Origin: Calonectria ilicicola
Lineage: Eukaryota; Ascomycota; Sordariomycetes; Hypocreales; Nectriaceae
NCBI GenBank assembly: GCA_020809705.1
Contig: CP085833.1
Location: 1,178,001-1,242,000, forward strand
DNA: 64,000 bases
Reading direction: 5' to 3'
Made by a program: the position numbers and the translations under genes. Below are positions 35,427 through 46,991 of this stretch, piece after piece (the first letter of the stretch is position 1; each line of letters begins with the position of its first letter). The notes under the pieces were generated by a model. That model was not told the origin of the DNA and searched no databases. It was given only the letters and a program-made list of their open reading frames with translations.

Positions 35427-36564
35427 TTAGATAATGTTTGATTCCAGACGCCATTGTATAACATCTCTCAGCCTTGACATAGGCTCAAGCAGCAACTCAA
35501 CCACAATTCCTTCAGCTAAAAGCTCTTCGCACTGGACAAAGGTCAGGCTTTCTCCATTCCTGTAACCGTGCTTATCGAGAACCTCATGAACTCGCTCCAG
35601 TATATTCTCTGATCGTGCCATGATGACATCCGTATCTGCACGAAGCGAACCTGGATCAACCATCGGGCCACCCTGTGCCCAAGCCATAATCTCCTTCATA
35701 TCGTCACCGGCTGCGCTGGAACGTTTCCAAGTCATATCATCAAGCGTGTCATATCCGAGCAGTTTCACCTGGCGGCCAGCGCCAAACTCCCTGAATTCCT
35801 TCTCCCAGTGCTTGCTCGCTGAAATGAAAAGTACTTTGACGGTAACTGTTACCCCGATTTTTTCAATCTTTTCTCGAGAATGTCCTGAAGCACTCATCAA
35901 GATTCCCGTGTCGCCACCTAGACGGTAGCCAGAAACATAGTAGTCGCCGTATCTCTCACAAAAACCCTTGTAACCCCCACCATACTTAATTTCGATTATC
36001 GCTTCCTTGGTGAGCCGCGGCTGTCTTTGGAACTCAATCGTTCCAGCCCGACAACTTGCATTGAGCGATATCTTGTCGGACTGCAGATTTGAATTGATAA
36101 GGGTCATTATTTCTAGGGTTCCGATGGCTGAATTCACTTACATCTCTATTTTCCTGGATATGCCGATCATACGTCCCCTTAACGCTCACAGAAGCTATAA
36201 ACGGCAATCCAACACCAACGCCAAATCCAAGACTCAGATGATCGCCCTTTTCGCTCTCTTTGGTTGTCTTGACTTTCTTGAATGTTGAGGTAGACCCATA
36301 TTCGGCATGCAACTCCTTAGGAATCATGTGCATATCAGAAAGCACAAACGGTGTTTCCTCGGACCATGGATTTTCGGTGGATTGCAGCTTTGAGTGAAAG
36401 GTGGTGCCGAGACGAACGGGCTTACGACCCCATGGCAAAACCAGCGGAAGTCCTTGATGCGCCTGGCGAGAAATCTCATTATCATCAGGCCCGCCAGGTT
36501 TGGCCAGATAGCTGGCCTCTTCTGCCGCCGTCACAGCTGTGCTCGTGGTTATCTGTACTGTCAT
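35427..36564 (-). CDS. Small MACPF-like protein, N-terminus uncertain
   Basis: Fungal protein with a perforin/MACPF-like core. Minus-strand exons are 36564-36142 and 36080-35427 (61 bp intron, phase 0), 358 residues from the ATG at 36564. The core contains LGFGVGVGLPFIASVSVKG (near 115-135) and the MACPF-type signature YGDYYVSGYRLGG (about 185-197), comparable to the YGTH...GG motif of that family. An upstream frame from an ATG at 36748 reads into the same area but is shifted by one base. Relatives seem to have an N-terminal extension there, so this copy may be truncated by a frameshift. No signal peptide is visible. A membrane-active role is inferred from the fold signature only. Confidence 0.6.
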
Positions 36565-37426
36565 TGGGTAGGCGTAGATTGACAAAATCAATCTGGGAGA
36601 AAAGAAACTGGGATATGAAGGCAGCGTCAAGCTGCGCAGGATACTCGTAAAAGGAGGCAAATGTCATTGATGCACAGCGCTCGGTATGGGCGGCCTCAAA
36701 AGCCCATAAACGAGCCGGTAAATCCGATTCTAGATGCTCTTTCGCCATAATAGCTGGCTCTCGACGCGGCCCGCTCCGGCGTCTGGGACGTTTTGGGGAT
36801 GGCGACTAACCTAAGCGAGACGCCGTAGTGGATCCAGTCAGCCACCTGTGACCCCATTCGTACTGATCGACTCAGCTAGCTACAGAACTATCGATAGGCC
36901 TAGCCAGCCACATACTAATCGACCTCAGCTGGCAGGCGAGACTATTGCTTCGCCCCTGCTAAGCATAGCGCTAAATGGCAATAATACGAACATGGATATT
37001 CATACCAGCTCGGAAGTTGCCATGTTCGATCACGAATCATCCAATTATGGGACGCGAGGGTCATTAGTGACAATTGCAAAGCGTCAACCTTCGCCGTCTA
37101 GCTTGCTGCGGGGGGTCACGCATTGAATCATGACCCCGACAAGTAATGACTGCAATGCCGAGACTATTGAATGTGCCGCTTCCACTAACCCGAGAGATGG
37201 AGGCGCGGCCCCAGGAATTCAAATTATGCCTGAATATGCATAACTGTCGTGTCTGTAGCCGAGGAAGGGGATGGTGGGGAATGTTTTTAAGGGACCTCAA
37301 CAGCCAACTTTCTGTCGACTGTAATCCATCTTATTCATCCGGTCTTTGCCTCGGATTGAAAGACCTACATCTTCGAGCACCATCAAATCCTGTTTTAGTT
37401 TCTTTTCTTTTCTTTAATTAGTCACC
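36565..37426. other. Divergent gap between two MACPF-type genes
   Basis: The gap contains a possible frame-shifted N-terminal piece of the small gene (36565-36748) and the shared promoter area. A pyrimidine-rich run (TTTCTTTTCTTTTC) lies just before the ATG at 37427. Confidence 0.45.
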
Positions 37427-40400
37427 ATGTCTCTTCTTCTAGCTCCCTACACGCATGCTATGCGTCTTGGACAAGGGTAACTAATTGTCTCACCGCATCT
37501 ACGTCAATTTCGGAGAGCTAACACGGCCTCAAAAGGTTCAACTCGTACACACAACAAATTTGCATTGATGATGCAGTTGTGGTCGACGATCAGAGACCTG
37601 AGAATGTGGTCACCAACGACGGTACCACCATGCGAATTATGGCTCAGAAGAGTGGCGCACCAAGTGCGTGGACCAGGCAGAAAGAGGTCATCGCCGGCGA
37701 GGCTGCCACTGCTGTGCTTGAGGAAAATGCCAGAAAGGCAAAGGCTGAAGTCGCTCTAATCGAAGCCGCCATCGCTGATGACGCCGCTGAAGGTGAGCAA
37801 ACAGTTTGGCAACATCGGCTTTGTGTCAAGTCTGGATTTAACCTTGTGTACAGAACTCACCGCGGAGTCCGACCCAGTTGTCGAACCTATTGTGAAATCT
37901 ATTGAAGAGAAGCCAACCGTAGACTCTCAAACGTCTCCAGAAGAGACCTCTCCGACGGAATCAGATGAGGTTGCAAAGGCTGAAGAGGCACCTGAAGCGG
38001 CACCTGAAGAGGCTGATACCTCAATCGCAGAGGAGGGCGAAACTCAAAAAGCTCACACAACCTCTGCGAAGCCAGTTTCTAGTATCAGAACCAAAGAAGG
38101 TACCGGCAAAGTAGCACAGCCTAAAGGTGATGATGATGAGGTCGAGGATGACCAGGTTGATCGAGATGCGATAGCCGCCAACATTCGAGCGAACGCTCGG
38201 AAGCCTACGGCCGCTCAAAAGAAGCCGACAAAGAGGGCATCCTCATCTGATCGAAGCCGAGCAGCCCCTGCCGGACCTGTCGATCGCGCTGCAATCAGAG
38301 CCTCTTTGACTGCAAAGACCAAGGTAGATCCAGCAAAGGCAGCTAAGGAGGAAGCTGAGCAAGCTGAGCGCCAGAAGGAGGAGTCCGAGGCCCTTGCAGA
38401 GCAACGCCGCTACAACAGAGAGATTCAGAGACAACAGCGTGAAGACGAGGCTCAACGACGCGCCGAAGAGCGTGAAGAGCTTCGTGCTATCCGCGCTGAG
38501 AAGCGAGCTTGGGACACCAAAAGGCGTGAAGACGCGCGCAAGGCTATCGAAAACGCTGCAAATCTCAAGGCAACTAGCCTGGCTGATTTGGAGAAGATTA
38601 GAGCCCAGAACCAGTTCGTCGAACGTTTCAACGGCATGTCCGAACAGACTCAAAAGTTTGATTTCGACCCAACTGCGCCTCGCGGGCCCAGTCAAACTGT
38701 CACATACACCTCTCGCTTTGTCGACCGTCTCAGCGATGTCATGGATGATATGAGTGTGTCCGGGTCCCTGTCCATCAAGGCAGGAAAGGTTGGCGGTTCT
38801 GGTAAGGGATCTTTTGTCGACTCGGACAAATTCAAGGAGAGTGATCTCAACTTCTACATCTCTGTCAAGGTTGTGAATCAGACTATCAACTTCAAGGACG
38901 CTCTTGTCTTTAACCCTCTCCGCTCCGTTGATGAGAATAACTTCCGAGAGGTTTATGGCGATTCCTTTATCTCGGGTTTCGTTGAGGGTGGAGAATTTAA
39001 TGCTATTGTGAGCATGAAAATTCTTAACAAGGCCAAGAAGACCGACATTCAGGCCGAAGCCAAGGTGGCATTGACTGCTGGTGCTGTCCAGATTGAGGCT
39101 GAGGCCAACGTCGGAATTGCACGAAGCAATATCGAGACAAACACAGAGACCACAATCCAAGTATTCTGGTCAGGCGGTGGCCACATCAAGCCAATGGAGC
39201 AGCAGTGGGACATTCAGAGTCTCATGGCGGCTGCAGCCCGTTTCCCAGACCTCGTTGCGGAATGCCCTCAGCGTACATATGCCATTTTGACAAAGTACGA
39301 TGCCTTGAGGAGCTTCGTGGCCAGGAAGCCGGCTGCCTATACTCCACTCCAGTACGAGAATGCTCAAATCTACACAAACACTCTGCTGGATTCTTTTGTT
39401 AGCTATAAAGCACTGTACAAGCGTCTTGGGGAACAGATTTTCGGTGTCCAAGGTAAAACATTGGAAGTGATCCCATGGAGCGATGCCGATAAAGACAAGG
39501 TCGTGACGACCCACTCCTCAGCGAGTCCAATGGGGACAAAGAACCAGGATAGCGGTCTTTACCCTTACGTGGAACTCACGTCCAAGTTTGAGGCCTCTCT
39601 CAAGGGTCTGAGCGACGCTCGCACTGGCATTCGCCGACAAATGGCCCGCATTGTCAACGAGGTTGATGCCATCGAAAAGGACCCCAAGCTCGCAACTGAT
39701 GAAGATCACACCGAGCCTTTCCAGTCTCCCGTGGCCTTTGAGGCGCGCATTCCTGTAGTTGAGGTTCCCGAGAGGCTTCGCGTGAAGAGGGCTCCCTTGA
39801 GCGGAAGGCGAATCGCGGCCAAGGCTCTCACCGAAAAGGAGCAAGAAGAACAGCTTGCAAAGGAAGAAGAGCTGGCAGAGGGCGCATCTCTTTTCGTGGC
39901 ACCAGAAAAGCTGGAAGAACAGGAGAGGCTGGCATTCGATAACTTGGTCGGCGATAATCCTAGCCTTGGAGAAACCTTCCGGGTATCCGGCGCTACTGGA
40001 GATGTTCTTAAGGGAGAATGGTTCAATAACCTCGACTTCTTGAAGTCAGACTGGACCATTCGATCTATCCGTACCGAAATGTTCAACGGTGCACTGGTTT
40101 ATTTGGCAGTGTCCTATAGCAACGGACTTCTTGTAGAGAAGGGAGCAGTAAGTGGATTCTTGCCATTGATATCGCATAGCACGAGTGGCAACACTGACAT
40201 TTTGGTAGTCTCGCGACAAGACACGCATAAAGCGATTTGGGCCTTTCCTCGCTGGCGAGCGAATCAACTCAGTTTCCATCGAGCACGGAAGAGAGAAAGG
40301 AAAAGACTCGATGCCAGATCAAGTGCTCGGCCTCCGTCTTTTTACCAACCGAGGTCGAGCCTTGATTGCGCGAGCCCTTAAATCCACCCCCGGTGACAAC

Positions 40401-41629
40401 GGTACTGTTCAAAGGGACGGCGTCACCTACGAGAAGGTGAATGTGCTCTACCTAGACGATCCATTCAGTTCTGGAACCCTGAAGGGATTCTTCGGAAGAA
40501 GTGATGATGGCGCCGAAGGCAAGATTTTCAGATTGGGTATCATTTGGGGCCGCTTGCCCGAGGTGACTGCAGAGGAAGCCGAAGGTCAATTCCTCGAAAC
40601 GACCGACACGATTGACGGTGAAGATCGTGCTATCCTGCAAACTGATGCCCTGCAGCAGATGCAACAGAAGCTTAACGCTGCCCAGAAGGTATGTTCTATC
40701 TATTTCCAACTCCAAGTTCTGCACAAAGTACTGACCATGGCTAGGCCCTCGAGCAAAAGGATGGTCAGATTTCTGAGTTGCAAAAACTCCGCGAAAATAA
40801 ACCATTTGGAGAAGCACAGTGTGGCTTCTTTAGTGCCCGCGACAAGGGGTGGCCCGGCGGTGAAAACGCGCGTGCCCGCTGCTGGGTTGACTTTGCTCGT
40901 AACTATGCAGCTCCACCAAAGCTGTTGTTTGGCCTGAGCATCATCGACGCCGAGCATCACAGGAATCGTGTCCTCTCTTTGGGTTTCCCGGAAGTCAAAC
41001 CTAATGGATTCAGTGTTCTAGCGGAAGCAGTTAACGGATGCTATGGTCACAATATGGGTTGCAACTGGATGACGCTGCCCGACGACCTTCACATGGAGAC
41101 CGGTATTGTCCACACTTACGGCACGAACCAGGCCGATTTTGATGGTTTCAGTCGGCATGTCTTCTTCAGTCAAAGTTTCCCCACGCCACCCAAGGTCTGC
41201 ATTTGGCTTCAGGCCTTTGAGTGGACTGGCGGAGACTTCATTTCCATCAAGTGCTACCCTCAAGAAGTCAGTTGCGACTCGTTCGTTATGAGGGTTGAGT
41301 CTTGGGCAAACAGAAGATTCAGGAACGTCAAATTACAGTACCTTGCATACCCCGCCGAGGAGGATGGAAAGCGTGTCAAGAGCGGTAGAAACACGGTGAA
41401 CCGCGCACAGAAGGAGCAAAGTTTACAGTACCCTTACTATGGTGGACCGTTCAAGAACACGCCCAAGACTTTCATCGCCATATCCGAAATTGACTTCGGT
41501 ATTGATAAAAATTTGCGATTCCGTTGCTCAGCCAATGCACCCAACAACGAACAGCTCGCGTGGAAGTTTGGTACATGGGATGACACAAACATGGACCACG
41601 CAGAGGTTCAGTGGATTGCACTGGAGTAA
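37427..41629 (+). CDS. MACPF-like protein with jacalin-like and H-type lectin domains
   Basis: 1321-residue multidomain protein. Exons are 37427-37476, 37536-37792, 37854-40147, 40209-40688 and 40745-41629; all joins are in phase. Order: a conserved N-terminal segment (1-100), an acidic Glu/Ala/Pro-rich linker (100-250), a charged Arg/Glu coiled coil (about 265-345), and a MACPF-like domain (about 370-590). That domain carries the signature YGDSFISGFVEGG near 470 and a glycine-rich strand GKVGGSGKGSF. A second charged segment lies at about 763-800. A jacalin-like beta-prism (about 805-980; GERINSVSIEHG, GTLKGFFGRS) follows, then about three H-type lectin repeats (about 1070-1321). There is no signal peptide. 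Sugar binding plus membrane insertion is inferred; targets are unknown, and self/non-self defence or storage roles remain possible. Confidence 0.75.
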
Positions 41630-42365
41630 TAATATGACAACCCTCGGATGCACTAGTAGTACAACGGGTGTTTTATAGCATTTACCTAATCATTAAATAA
41701 ATATCATGACAGACAAAGTCGTTAATGAACATTACAATTGTTATCCTGTTGTCCTAAAATTAATGAGTGTTCCAATTATTCATTTATCGTGCATCTAATC
41801 ATAAGCTGTATCCACATGTAGACAAATTGAGAGAGTCCATCTTTTTGTTTGATATAAATCACGTTCGATATAAGGGCCACAGTTCGGGTACAGATTAAGA
41901 AATAAAAAATACCACTGGCTTTGCATCCCAGGAATTTCTAGGAGGTGGGAAAATTAACGTGAATCTGATTCAGATGTGCTACGTATTTCCTTGAAGACTG
42001 CTTAGTGATTACCCCGGTAAGCCCAATTTCTTGAACCACTGGTTAATCATAAGCTGTCTTCCATATTTTCTTTATAAAACTCCTCGCTTGTAACCAAATA
42101 TTTCCCTCATTTTACTATTCCTTTAGAATAGGTGTGGAGGTTTGTTTCTTACCCTGGCACCAAACTAGACATTATCATAAGGACGAAGCAGCTTTGATAT
42201 CATTTATCGCGGCTATGGAGTTGATATCAATGAAAGTTCACGAAATAAGGAACAAAGAGTGTTGTTATTTTTTTTTTTTTTAAAAAAAAAAGGAAAAAAG
42301 AAATACAATCGATTCAAAACGATGTTGTATGTTTGGGATAACAAAACCTATCTATGGACGAATGC
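41630..42365. other. Convergent gap with T14A10 tract
   Basis: This is the 3' flanks of the lectin-MACPF gene and the serine hydrolase gene. A T14A10 run lies at 42268-42291. No gene is recognised. Confidence 0.45.
42268..42291. repeat. T14A10 tract
   Basis: Fourteen T followed directly by ten A, a self-complementary tract. Similar tracts occur at 48039-48062 and 54596-54626. Confidence 0.7.
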
Positions 42366-43717
42366 TCATGACCGGGAGTTCCTCTCTTTGGCCTGTCTCA
42401 CAATTTCTTTCATGAACTCTGCAATGATAGAATTGGACTTGACGTCTCCGGGAGGGGTCATTTGACTTGCAAGCAGGCCGGCCACACCGAGATCTCGGTT
42501 AACGAACCAGGCCAAATGTGGCATTCCACCCCACGTCAGAGTGTTTACAGGGAGGTTGACTGTGTCCTTTAAAGTGACTACGCCTGCAAGGCCAAAGTCA
42601 AGGTTCATACCACCGTCTTCATGAATTGGGCCAGTTCCAATGAGGTTTTGATACATGAACTATACATCGACTCCGTTAATAAAATAGCATAGCAAATGGA
42701 ATAATTGTTTCTGGAATCGCATCAACTCACCTGCATTCTCTCGAGTCCTTTGGCGACACCTTCATCGGATTTGTACTGTGGTGTAAACATTTGATCGATT
42801 GTGGCCAACTTGAGCAGGACAGGGCTGGAACTGGCCAGGTCACCAAAAATCTTAATCAGGTCAGGTACGGTTGAGAATAAACCCAGGCCACCACAGTCGT
42901 CTTGAGCATCCTCGGGGTAAAGCCACTGCCCGGTAGCTGGCACAAAACCACCATCGGGATTTCGCATAACCATTTGAAGTCGTCGCTTCTCTAACTCTGG
43001 CTTGGAAGGGGGATGAAATGTGGAGTCTGTAATCCCTAGCGGCTGGAATAAATTCTCATCCATATATTGCCCAAGGGTTTTGCCGCCGTTCAGTCTCGAG
43101 ATCAGCAAACCAGTCCATTCCAAACCACTGCCGTAGTTCCAACTGGTGCCTGATTCAAATAGTCTTGGTGTGCTATATGCTTTGAGAATATTTCCACACT
43201 TCCATTGGGGTGGAAGTCCTTGTGTTTCCTTTCGCCACTGAATTAAGAGGGGGTTCTGGCCATCGTAGGCTAGACCGCTTGTGTGTGTAAGAAGATGGCG
43301 CAGAGTAATAGGATTCTTAGCGGAAGTATATTGCAGAGATCCATCATCACCAGCTGAAATGATAGGCTGCTCAGCCAACTCCGGTAGATGCTTGGAAATA
43401 TCGTCATCCAAGGCAATCAAACCTCTCTCGACGCATTGCAATGCGCTAATGGTGGTGAGAGGCTTGCTGACTGAATAACAGGAGAAGAACGCATCGTATG
43501 GAACGGCTTCATCAGACGACAGAGATTTGCGGCCAGAGTTGTTCTGGTAGGTGATATTTCCTGGATCATGTTAGTTCAAGACAAAAGTTCGCGTTGATTG
43601 CTCTATATCCTGACCTGAGGCATCAACAGCAGCAATGACTACACCAAAAAGATCATTTGCCCCTTTAGCAGTTCGCTTACTCAGCAACTCGTTAAACTGT
43701 GACACTGGTGAAGACAT
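42366..43717 (-). CDS. Beta-lactamase-fold serine hydrolase
   Basis: Class C beta-lactamase/esterase-type enzyme of 408 residues. Minus-strand exons are 43717-43615, 43560-42731 and 42659-42366, with introns of 54 and 71 bp. The catalytic SxxK is S64-V-S-K67 in CYSVSKPLTT. The second motif Tyr lies in SWNYGSGLEW, and RHLLTHTSGL is the usual helix that follows. WGGMPH near residue 350 occupies the position of the third (KTG-like) motif. Fungal members act as esterases, amidases or acyltransferases (LovD group). No signal peptide, so it is probably cytosolic. It is divergent from the SDR gene, and a CGG-N9-CCG site lies in the shared promoter, placing it in the cluster's regulon. Confidence 0.85.
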
Positions 43718-43863
43718 GGTAAATATCTGATTGATAACTGCTTATCAATGAGTGGATTGGCTTCAGACGGTATTCAAGCCGGGCTTAGAAGATTATTGAA
43801 CAATTAAGAAATGGTGATGATAATGGCAGAGTGAAATGGCATATAAACGGTACTCACTATCAT

Positions 43864-43878
43864 CGGCCTTGAAGTCCG
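43864..43878. promoter_or_regulatory. CGG-N9-CCG site, hydrolase/SDR promoter
   Basis: CGGCCTTGAAGTCCG; the reverse reads CGGACTTCAAGGCCG. It lies between the divergent starts at 43717 and 44365. One of nine perfect palindromes found in cluster promoters; binding by a Zn2Cys6 dimer is inferred. Confidence 0.6.
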
Positions 43879-44283
43879 ACCGGCGACACATAACATTTTG
43901 CGGCATGCCTGTCGTCTTTTCCGGACCGGCGAGAGAACAGTCTAGATTTATTACCCACAGGATCAAGTTTCAAGCAATATTATTGGTTGGTATCCTCAAT
44001 TTGCAGACGGAGAAAATATGTTCGGATTCCGAAAGTCCGGTGCTCGGATGCATTAGTCAATGCCGACCCCCGGCCTATCTTTTTGAAATGTCTGGGCATT
44101 CTGCTTGAATGGCTGCATAGGTGTGATATCGGATACGGTGGACTGCTAATTCAACATATCGCTAGCAAGACTCGGTCTGCCCAAGACCGAATCAACGGGT
44201 TTCGGGCAGGTGACTCTTCGTACTCGGATTATTCTAGATCGAAGATTACGAGCCTTGATAGCTAGCGTTGGAGGTTCGAAGGT

Positions 44284-44290
44284 GTATAAA
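44284..44290 (+). promoter_or_regulatory. Possible TATA box of the SDR gene
   Basis: TATAAAA lies 81 bp before the ATG at 44365, a usual distance in fungal promoters. Confidence 0.45.
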
Positions 44291-44364
44291 ATATGTGCTT
44301 GCGACCGGTCTGTCGGTTCAAATTGTAGATATATATTTATTTTGAGTCATCCTACGCATAAATC

Positions 44365-45180
44365 ATGAGCTTACCTCCGAATAAACAAGATCTGGACACT
44401 GTCCAACCCCGCAGCCTTCTGAACAAAGTTGCAATCGTCACTGGATCATCAGCTGGGATAGGAGCCCAGACAGCCATCGAATTGGCGCATCGCGGTGCCA
44501 AAGTTGTCATCAACTATCCCTATGAATCTCTAAGGGAGGAAGCCGAGATAGTTGGTGAAAAGATTGAATCAGAATGGATAGCTGTTGAGGCTGATCTATC
44601 AACGATCGAGGGGCCAAAGAAACTCATCGCCGCAGCTGTCGAAAAGTTTGGCACTATCGACATCTTGGTCAACAATGCTTCCCGAGTGCTGATGGCCCCG
44701 TTTGCCCAGGCGAGCCTAGAACAGTGGCAAGTTTCCATTGATACCAATGCTCGGGGTATGTTCCTCACGACTCAGGCTGTACTACCCCACTTGACTCCCA
44801 GAGATGTGGGTGGTGGCGCGCGCATTATCAATATGATTTCGGCGGCGGCCTTCCAGCCCGAACCTCATCAAACAGTCTACGCGGCAACAAAAGGCGCAAT
44901 TAGTGCTATGACCAAGTGCTGGGCGGTTGAGCTGCCAAAGGAATACGGTTACACGGTAAACTCTGTGGCACCTGGGCCAATTATGACAGAAGGATTCAAA
45001 ATCACAATTCAGGGTATAGAGGACATGATTAAACCGATTTTGGAAGCTAAGACTCCCCTTCCTGGTGGCTATGGTTATCCTGAAGATGTAGCATGGGCAA
45101 TTGCATTTCTCGCTGAAGAGCGATCTGGCTGGATTAATGGCGCTACTATTAATATATCAGGTGGCATGATCGTTATGTAG
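44365..45180 (+). CDS. Short-chain dehydrogenase/reductase
   Basis: Classical SDR oxidoreductase of 271 residues, intronless. The cofactor-binding motif is TGSSAGIG (26-33), and NNAS sits at about 103-106. The catalytic triad is S159 (in NMISAAA), Y172 and K176 (YAATK). PGPIMTEGF follows, and the C-terminal INGATINISGGM is typical. Relatives are 3-oxoacyl-ACP-reductase-like fungal SDRs, usually NADP(H)-dependent and cytosolic. The residue after beta-2 is Asn-Tyr-Pro, which does not settle NAD versus NADP. It is divergent from the serine hydrolase with a shared CGG-N9-CCG site and has its own TATA-like box. The substrate is unknown; a carbonyl or dihydrodiol step in the cluster pathway is plausible. 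Confidence 0.92.
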   Translation: MSLPPNKQDLDTVQPRSLLNKVAIVTGSSAGIGAQTAIELAHRGAKVVINYPYESLREEAEIVGEKIESEWIAVEADLSTIEGPKKLIAAAVEKFGTIDILVNNASRVLMAPFAQASLEQWQVSIDTNARGMFLTTQAVLPHLTPRDVGGGARIINMISAAAFQPEPHQTVYAATKGAISAMTKCWAVELPKEYGYTVNSVAPGPIMTEGFKITIQGIEDMIKPILEAKTPLPGGYGYPEDVAWAIAFLAEERSGWINGATINISGGMIVM

Positions 45181-45761
45181 AAAATCCATATATTGTCCTG
45201 ATTGTACGACTTGACAACTAGCCATACTCAACAGGGCACAGGATATCTTTTTTGGTTGAGAATTTATGCTATAGACTAAGTTTATTTAGACTTATTTAGT
45301 AAACATATAATATTGTCTGCATCTTCCTGATGAAACTGCAACGTGAACATGAATATTGAAATCTATGAATAGTTTAATACCATGCCAACACGACCGTTAT
45401 TTTCTTTCCCGTATGAGAATGGAACACCGATGTTCGGGAGACTGGATCGGTCTGAACAGCCACTTCAAAAGTGGGACCATGCTCCGAAATCCCGGAGCAA
45501 ATAATCTCGGGCTTGGACTCCGTGAGTCTTGGTAATGCCCATCATGGTCGCAAAATTCTCGGCATCGCGGACAGAGACTTGATTAGTTTGTCGATCAAAC
45601 CAAATCGTCTCTAATGGGGCTTGTTATTTGCCTTCCTAAAGACCTGGATTTGATACAAAAGCCTCAGCTCTTGCTAAGCACTTTAATTTTTTTGCCTGCA
45701 GACACTACGAGCACCATAAAGATTATCTCAAGTTCAATATTTCCATCCCAAAAACTACATC
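45181..45761. other. Promoter gap of the FAH-family gene
   Basis: 581 bp with one CGG-N9-CCG palindrome at 45508-45522 and an everted TCCGAAATCCCGGA word just upstream. No gene is seen. Confidence 0.5.
45508..45522. promoter_or_regulatory. CGG-N9-CCG site, FAH-family promoter
   Basis: CGGGCTTGGACTCCG, 240 bp before the ATG at 45762. Confidence 0.6.
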
Positions 45762-46708
45762 ATGTCTTTCGATAGACTCTTTCGTTTCGTCGACGAGGAG
45801 GGAAGAACCGCGTTCGGCAATTTAGACAAGCCTCTCGCAGCCAAGGATATCATTGGGACCGAAGTCCAAGTCGTAGCCGGGACTTTCCACTATGGCTTTA
45901 CTAAGACCAATGAAAAGCGCAAAGTGAAGAAGGCAAGGACTGGTTGATCACAAGCCACTATTTCACACATCGTGCTAATATCTTAAAACAGCTACTGAGC
46001 CCTTTGCCAGATGCACCATCTGTGCTCTGTGTTGGTCTCAATTACAAGATGCACTCGAGCGAGACAAATGTAAGATATTCTTAGATATTTCTCTTCCTTC
46101 TAAGAGGCTATTTAACACAGCCATAGTTCATTGTGCCTGTCAAGCCGGTTATTTTCATGACTCCGGCTGAGCGCCTCACTGGTCCGCTTGATGATGTCAT
46201 TGTTCATGATGATGCTCAACCCATGTTGGACTACGAGGGAGAGCTCACCGTCGTCCTATCTAAAGATGCAAAGGACGTTAAAGAAGAAGATGCTCTTGAT
46301 TATGTGCTTGGATATACTGTTGGTAACGATGTCTCCGCACGGAGCCTTATTCCTGTGGAGATTTCTGGCAATCAAATGGGCTACTCCAAATCGTTTGATA
46401 CATTCGGCCCAATTGGGCCGTTTATTACTTCGGCTAGGCTAATCCCTGACCCGCAGACATTGCACTTGGTGACCAAGGTGAATGGACAAACTCGACAAGA
46501 TATTAACACCTCGGAAATGATCTTCTCTGTCAGAGAGTTGATTGCATATGCTTCCAAGAATCGAACCCTCAAGAAAGGAACTGTCATTATGACTGGAACG
46601 CCCAATGGGGTGGGTTGGTTCTCAGGTGGTCTCCTAAGCCACGGAGATGTGGTTGATATCGAAATCAGCGAGCTCGGGTCTATCTCAAACAAGATGGTAT
46701 TCAAATAG
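45762..46708 (+). CDS. Fumarylacetoacetate hydrolase-family protein
   Basis: FAH-superfamily metal-dependent C-C hydrolase or decarboxylase/isomerase of 276 residues. Exons are 45762-45932, 45992-46069 and 46127-46708. The first intron appears to use a GC-AG boundary (AAG|GCAAGG), which keeps VKKLLSPLP in frame; a weaker GT donor at 45924 would remove three residues. The family core starts at CVGLNYKMHSSET (the HxxE pair). YEGELTVVL gives the ExE metal ligands, VGNDVSAR holds the Asp ligand, and TGTPNGVG closes the fold. Members cleave acylpyruvates such as fumarylpyruvate or act on ring-cleavage products. Together with the VOC dioxygenase of this cluster that role fits, though the actual substrate is unknown. 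Confidence 0.88.
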
Positions 46709-46991
46709 ACTAATAGCAACCAAACCAGGGCTAGAATAGCCTTGGCAGTATATCAGTAGTTAGGAATTAGATTGTTTTGTCGAATTCAACCCAACAATTC
46801 ACCAAAGTCGATCCTCGGAGATTGAGTGCGAGTCACCCTCGGACGTCGGTCCAAATGTCCGTTGAAAACGTGCCAGCATTCTTAGACTTTGTACATGATG
46901 ATCTATACATAAAACTTTCTTCTCTATCCAGTTTCTCGAAAATACTGCATCCGTTAAGATACTTTGTGAATGAGTCGGATTCTTCCAAATA
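46709..46991. other. Promoter gap of the NmrA-like gene
   Basis: 283 bp with a perfect CGG-N9-CCG palindrome (46847-46861) and an imperfect one (CGGAGATTGAGTGCG) about 30 bp before it. Confidence 0.5.
46847..46861. promoter_or_regulatory. CGG-N9-CCG site, NmrA-like promoter
   Basis: CGGTCCAAATGTCCG, about 145 bp before the first candidate ATG at 46992. Confidence 0.5.

Noticed and set aside
38243..39160. 305-residue minus-strand frame inside the MACPF-lectin gene
   Set aside because: An antisense shadow of the coiled-coil and MACPF coding region; no independent features.
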